Source: Trichaptum fuscoviolaceum (lineage: Eukaryota > Basidiomycota > Agaricomycetes > Hymenochaetales > Trichaptaceae). Taken from it: 64,000 nucleotides of DNA. Below are positions 58,687-64,000 of the stretch, piece after piece. The notes beneath the pieces were generated by a model that searched no databases, had not been told where the DNA came from, and worked only from the letters and a program-made list of their open reading frames with translations. Numbering within the stretch: position 1 is the stretch's first letter; every line of letters starts with the position of its first letter. The stretch is from the NCBI GenBank assembly GCA_910574455.1, contig CAJSYZ010000009.1, positions 868,001 to 932,000 on the forward strand, written 5' to 3'. The translations under genes and the position numbers were made by a program.

Positions 58687-59215
58687 TTACTTCTTCTTCC
58701 CGCCAGATCGCTTTAGAGGTTTGTCGTCCAGTTTTCTACAGAAAACACTTCGTTAGAGAGACAACTTTGCAGAGTAAATTGCACACTCACGGCATCGGGG
58801 GAGGCGCCTTTTGGTCAACACCCGCACCCTCCACCCAATCCATCTCAAGCTCAGTCCCACCAAGCTCCTCAAACTTCCTCCTAAAGCGACCCAAGCGCCC
58901 AGCACTGGCACCCTCCGCGTCCTCTGGATTACTCGACTCAAGCCATGGATTCCACAGCGGATTGTTCGTCGTGTCGCGTGTCAATTTGATAGTCGAGCGT
59001 GGCGAAGTCGTCCAGTGAATAAAGGTCGAGCCATCTGCAAGAATCACGCGTTGGGGGAAGTGGGGAACGACCGGGTTGGGCAGCTTGGGCGGTCTTCGCC
59101 TCCAGACGTGTGTTCGGCCATAAGGAGAATTGGAGATGAAGCGTGCAAGATTTAGGGAAAATGAGGGATTAGACGGTGTTTGAGTACAACGTCGGCCACA
59201 CAATAGGACGTTCAT
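58687..59215 (-). CDS. Mitochondrial ribosomal protein bL31m
   Basis: Two exons, 59215-58791 and 58735-58687 (55-nt intron), sum to 158 codons. The N-terminus MNVLLCGRRCTQTPSN...LARFIS is basic and Ser-rich as for a mitochondrial presequence. The core PKLPNPVVPHFPQRVILADG then TFIHWTTSPRS matches fungal bL31m (yeast Mrpl36). The short last exon encodes a Lys-rich end, KLDDKPLKRSGGKKK, which only appears after splicing. It is tail-to-tail with the MICOS gene. The role is in the large subunit of the mitoribosome. Confidence 0.85.
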
Positions 59216-60341
59216 TATGTGTTTGTCGATGAGCACGGTGCTCAGCTTCGACTTTGAATGAAAAGTCAAAATAATGGTGTGACAGCAGTCCTGAGTGGTG
59301 TGACGGCGTTTGTGACGGCAGGGTGGTGAATCTTCAATTGACCTTCACAAGTTCAAGTTGAACGACTTCAAGCCTCAACTTGAACGACGCAACAAAAGCT
59401 CAAGCTATTACGCATCTGGCAAACATACTCTACCTCTGCCTTTATAGAGGATCTCAAGGGCGTCTTATCATGGATAGAAGTTGCTAGGATGGGCTGCACT
59501 TGTCGCTATACAAGTTTTCCTAGAGCAATGAGCTTTTCATCGAGCTCCAAGGCTTGCGTCTTAGACAACCTGAAGAACCTGCAGCCCAGCTTTTAAGAAC
59601 AGGTTTATTCGTGTATTTCCTTCTAGGTTGTAAATAATAGACGGCAGCGTAGGGGAGTGCAAGAACGAGTAATCTTTGCTTCGTCTCAAGCTACTCACGA
59701 TTGACGATAACGACAAGGAATAATCTTGGAGATCTATTCTAAAGTCGACGGCGCTTTATACTATCTGACTACAGTACTCCAATTGAGCTGGATACCCAAG
59801 CTTTCTCAATAAAAATGGTCGAAAAATCTCACATGACATCGAAAACGGCTTTCATGGATACCTTGAAGTGAGTTATGCATTGCCTGCTTTGAAAGTACTA
59901 CTGACGTTTCTACGGCGGTGGTTCAGTCAATCCAGAGCCCTCTGTTGCCGCTCCAGTTAAGGTTGCGTACATTAAGAATGGATCCGTGTGAGATCTGCAG
60001 GGCGCGGAGACGATAAGGAGGGTTTAATATACATTGTTCTGACTCCCATCATGATATGGCTATGCGCTCGCCTTCAAACAACTCATTCGCAATCCTCTTT
60101 ATCAAATCCAACCAAAACAAGTGATCTTCTTACAGAGTTCATATCCCATGAGGTGCGACTCTGATATACGCAGCGCTTAGCAATGGCAGCGTAAAGCCAA
60201 CTCGGTTGATGGTGCATGCGTTTTATTCCGTAAACCGCAAAGCGCCCATTTCCTCACTGGAAGTACGGCGCGCCCATATAATTGCTGGAAGATCATCAAG
60301 CTATCACATCTAGGGTGCACTTTCATCTTTCCTCGTTGTTA
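59216..60341. other. Intergenic, 1.1 kb
   Basis: It includes repeated CAAGTTCAAGTTGAACGAC / CTCAACTTGAACGACG motifs (inverted, 59348-59392). The last 70 bp resemble the region upstream of glycosyltransferase copy 1. No gene seen. Confidence 0.45.
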
Positions 60342-62264
60342 ATGTACTATCCTCTCGACATTGCCTCGCCTGGCCGCCTGGCCATCTCGCGCCATCGAAA
60401 ATATATTTGGGCAGCCATCGCTCTCGCTGTGTTCGTCCTTCTCCTGTTTTCCAGAATTTCCCTACCATCCCGACTCTCTTCCGAAAACTATGGCTCATCT
60501 TACGAAGGGCAAGATATTCCGCTCCGGAGAACTCACGTCGCCGTAGCTAGTGATTTTGGCGTTCACTTCGATGTCCATCTACCCGTGGCTACAACGATAC
60601 GCGAGATCATGGGCGACACTGCGAAAGTGCAGGTCTTCGCACACCTTCCTTTCCGCTTCGGATTCCAGACAATCGTGGATTCGTTACATTTATATGACGA
60701 GCCGATACAAAGTCCGGATGATTTCATGGATGTGCTGACGTCCGGGACTCCATATCCAGACGAGCCTGGTCAGTCCTTCGACCTCATCATACTGGGAACA
60801 TGCGAGATAGAGTGCGTGCTTCTTTGTTTGGTTATGGTCATGCTAGCTTACCTCCTAGACAATAACTTAGTATGAGACGATGGGCGGACCCCTTGGTGGC
60901 TGTTTGGGATGCCCGGCCTGCCGACCAGAAATTCAAGCTCGTATGCATCATTCATAACTTTCGTGACCAAGGCTGGCACCAATTCATCCCGTCATGGGCT
61001 GAGCGCGGAGCACTCCGCATGCTCCCCCTCGGATACCAGTACGTATTTTGAACTTATAAAGTACTAAAGGAATTCATCTTCGTCTAGTGTTGGCCGAACA
61101 TACCGTAAGCATTTCAAAGAGCTCGCGGACGATCCAGACCCCAAGAAGTACAACGCAATGTATGAGTACGTTGACATAGACGTCCATGCTCCCGTTCTCG
61201 ATCTGCCCGAGTATGGGCCCCGGAGTCAGTCTGGAGTGCTCTCTCGGGCTGTGATACAAGGCAGCTTTACGAGTAGTAGACGTGACTACCCTAACATCTT
61301 CAGAGACTTGGTTTCGGAGCTCGAACGTGAGTTACTTCGACATTATGTCGTTCAACGCTAGAAACTGAACAGCGTGAGATAGACGATGCACCTGCATGGG
61401 GATACCGACCTCTCGCCTATGACAGAGACGTCTTCGAGCCTATCCTTGACGAAGAAGCCGAGCCGTTCAAGCTTTACCTCATCGGAGAAGGCCAATTGGA
61501 CATCCCGAAATCTCTCCAGCACGTCGTCGTTGTCCAGAAGGATCTGGACTACACGGAGTTCTACGCCTTCATGCAGTCAATGGACGTCGTTATCCCGGCT
61601 TTTGTGAACTACGACTGTGAGTACCCCCTTTCGTTTAATTTGCATTCAGAATGTCTTCTATCTATCTACACTTCATAACGTTCCGAGTCGTCCGGAACAA
61701 GTTGAGGACGCAATTCGCTGATAGCAATAATATACCCTACAGATTACGATATGCAGGCCAGCTCAACAGTCGCAATGGCCGTCGAATGCAGCGTGAGTAC
61801 TACCAGCAGCTCCTCATCAAATCTTCGGCCCTTATGCGCACCTGCGCAATTATCGCAACTATGTATTGGCAGATAGACGCTGATGTTCTGACTCCTCTTT
61901 CTACGATTCTTTTTCGTGCCTTGATCAGGTGCCTATCCTTGCTTCTCGCCGCACGCGCGAGGCATACGGCTACATCGACGACGACCGCGTCGTGATAACA
62001 CGCCCGCAAGCGCTGCGCGAGATCCCCGCGATCGGCGTCCTCCGCTCGGGCCGCTATAGCCCCCCGCGAAGTACAGACAATGACGGCAATCTCTTCACGA
62101 ACACAAGCACGTTCGAGGAGCGGTTCCTTGCAGACGTCGATACGATGATTCGGGGCGGGTGGCGGAGGCCGCTATCGGGGTATCGGGACTTCAAGCGCGA
62201 CCTCTGGGCGAGGAACCGGGCTGCGGTGAGGAGGATCTTGGGAGATCAGCCTGGAGAGATATAA
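60342..62264 (+). CDS. Type II membrane glycosyltransferase-like protein, copy 2
   Basis: Exons 60342-60811, 60871-61038, 61088-61326, 61362-61616, 61743-61792 and 61929-62264 sum to 506 codons. The exon lengths of the first five exons equal those of copy 1 exactly, and protein sequence is very close throughout (LRRTHVAVASDFG, GSFTSSRRDYPNIFRDL, VVVQKDLDYTEFYAFMQSMD, VPILASRRTREAYGYIDDDR). A single N-terminal membrane segment and the same GT-B-like blocks are present. The intron 61327-61361 is 35 nt. The reading is intact, so both copies may be functional. It is convergent with the second orphan copy at 62886, as in copy 1. Confidence 0.78.
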
Positions 62265-62430
62265 TAGGTTTCTTGACTATTACTGATTGGTATGTAGCTC
62301 GACACCCCAGTAGTAAATTTGTAATACTAGCGAAAAGACGGACTTCTCAGTGTTCATGTTGAGAAAGGGATTGATCTCTTGCGCTTGACGAACTATGAAA
62401 CAAACTCATGAACCAGAACAAATTCTTATT

Positions 62431-62530
62431 TTACACTTCTTTGACATATTATTGTTATCTGGTGGGTACCATGCTTCAAGAGCACGGCGTTTGGGTGACT
62501 TGTCGAGGATGTTGAAGGCTGACTAACTGC
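62431..62530 (-). pseudogene. Exon-1 remnant of the orphan duplicated gene
   Basis: The minus strand resembles exon 1 of the copies at 30291 and 63546 (EAW.PPDN region, GGTACC.TGCTTCAAGAGCACGG near 62464). It is out of frame and followed by nothing that continues as exon 2. It lies between glycosyltransferase copy 2 and orphan copy 2. Confidence 0.6.
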
Positions 62531-62885
62531 GAGGTAGCCAAAGGATGGATGGAAGCTGGTTGAACTTGTGGTTGGGAGCATACTACAAGTATCATGGCTG
62601 CAACAACTCACTCAGATACCGATAATGGAGCATCTTTGCCTGTCCTTTGTGCTACTCAAGGCTGATGCATGAGTCGAAACTTGAAAATGGTTCTAATAAA
62701 TGGTCACACTCTGAGCATCATGATCATCCGCCTGTGATTCATAAAATTACATAGTAAATGTACAGACAAAATCTTCTTACAGGCTTTCTCTCTTCCAAGT
62801 CCAGCTAGAGCTCGTATGCGTAGAAAGAGTGATTGAAAGATTACGACAAAAATAATATATTTACTATGCACTGTGCCGCTTGCAC

Positions 62886-63546
62886 CTACACCCGGAGGGA
62901 CCGGCGTCGAATGCCCCATCCGTCAAAAGGCTTTAGCGGATCCAAGTACCACATCGGTGGTTCTGAACGCCCTAGATATTCCTGCAGCTTCGAGACGTCC
63001 TCCGGGCTCGGTTTCCCATGCTCCTCCTCCATAATACGCAAGCGACGGTAATTAGACGCGATCAACATTAAAATCGCGCCAGAAGGTGTACCCGGTGAAC
63101 AGCCAATCAACTCATAGATGAGCTTGAAGGTCGTGATGCCTGCATGTTCCGGAATGAAATCCATGACTTTCTCCAACGTAAGCTCGTCACAGAGATACAT
63201 GTCCTCGTCATAATCGTCGTAAAGATAACCAAGGAGGTCGTGGTCTTCCGCAAACTTGTACAGCCACTCCTCCTCGATTAGATATCCGAAATGGAACACA
63301 GGAGGGTTAAACTTCCGGTCTTCCACGGGATAAAGGAAGCTGGGTAGATCCTTGAGAGGAAGTGATGCAAATGCGACCTTCTTGTTCTGAGCATGAAAGG
63401 AAAAGGCCATGAAAATCGAATCCATGAATTATAACACGGAAACTTACTTTACACTTCTTAGAAAAATCTCCGTTATCTGGTGGAAGCCATGCCTCAAGAG
63501 CGCTGCCCTGCGATGACTTAGTCTTTGTGGTCTTGGGGAAATCCAT
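62886..63546 (-). CDS. Orphan duplicated protein, copy 2
   Basis: Exons 63546-63448 and 63386-62886 (61-nt intron) encode 199 aa, starting MDFPKTTKTKSSQG. Intron position and phase equal those of copy 1 (33 codons in exon 1). Shared blocks: EAWLPPDN, NKKVAFASLPLK, NPPVFHFGYL, ASNYRRL, LQEYLGR, WYLDP and a basic end RRRSLRV. It is clearly more diverged from copy 1 than the neighbouring glycosyltransferase pair is. Function unknown. Confidence 0.72.
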
Positions 63547-64000
63547 GAATGATGATGAATGTTTCCGAGAAAGGAGTGACTGAGAGTGAAAGTGTGGTTG
63601 TGTTTTTGTCAAAAGAAGTGGATTATGCTAGTGGTCACCACGTGCCCAGGTCACGGTGTGGTTCAATTTCAATCAAGTTGTAATTACATCAGAATCCGAG
63701 TCCTGACCTATGAAGCTCTATGCCACCCAGTTCTGTACGTCGTGTTCTCTCCACGTACCGTTACAATATGCTTCCCCAGCCAAAGCTTTCGTACTCGCCT
63801 TAACCAGATCATCATACGAGTTTATGGGATGATACCCTGATGTATTTAGTGCACGATTGGGTCAAACATAATAGGTTTTCTCCAGTGAATGCTATCCTCA
63901 GCTAGTACTTTGTTTCGGCTTCGACAAAGGATGTTCGGTTTATTTCCGGCCCGCGGCGAACTTATACGAGATATTTGGCGCCACAGGTCGCAGCCACTCC
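63547..64000. other. End of window, no gene seen
   Basis: Upstream flank of the orphan copy 2. A plus-strand open frame (63586-63840) has no support. Confidence 0.4.

Noticed and set aside
1..64000. CRISPR arrays, bacterial operons or prophage
   Set aside because: Intron-rich genes and eukaryotic families throughout; no regular repeat-spacer pattern.

Overview
The window is nuclear DNA of a filamentous basidiomycete, most likely a mushroom-forming Agaricomycete. Genes are cut by many 47-90 nt GT-AG introns. Intergenic spaces are short (0.2-1.5 kb). The content includes families typical of Agaricomycetes: HSPA12-like Hsp70s, a Plavaka-type transposase, SPT5-like expansions and kinase-like orphans. 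I rebuilt exon joins by hand from splice signals, frame continuity and family conservation. For most complete models the summed exon length is a multiple of three, which is a useful internal check. The species cannot be named.

Left part (1-9.9 kb) is accessory. It holds two paralogous kinase-like genes on the minus strand (306-1554 and 5344-6587, the second with a frameshift), a plus-strand PD-(D/E)XK nuclease-like gene with a His-rich head (2448-3839), an orphan five-exon gene (7216-8738, minus), and a scrambled Hsp70-like relic (8765-9780).

Housekeeping block A (9.9-30 kb): a trehalose-synthase complex subunit with degenerate catalytic motifs (9930-12924, minus), a Sit4/PP6-type phosphatase (13480-14835, minus), an intact HSPA12-like Hsp70 (15528-17981, plus), a Zn2Cys6 regulator (19196-20226, minus), a basidiomycete orphan family gene (20596-21629, minus), a BAP31/Yet-type ER protein (22745-23727, plus) and a large RING plus SNF2 helicase of the Uls1/Rad5-16 group (24186-29936, minus).

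Duplicated block: an orphan gene and a glycosyltransferase-like type II membrane protein stand convergently at 30291-33261. They reappear in inverted order at 60342-63546, with a third fragment of the orphan gene between the second pair.

Housekeeping block B (34.6-44.5 kb): a DMPK-like AGC kinase (34612-37830, minus), a huge Ala/Pro-repeat protein (38915-41477, minus) and the proteasomal deubiquitinase UBP6/USP14 (42155-44455, minus).

Transposon-associated island (45-57 kb): a DUF6698-like gene, an SPT5-like NGN/KOW protein, a 120-codon gene containing a long DNA palindrome, a Plavaka-type transposase and a coiled-coil gene. After it come two mitochondrial genes, a MICOS Mic26/27-like subunit (57567-58484, plus) and ribosomal protein bL31m (58687-59215, minus). 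No rRNA, tRNA, CRISPR array or prokaryotic signal was recognised.
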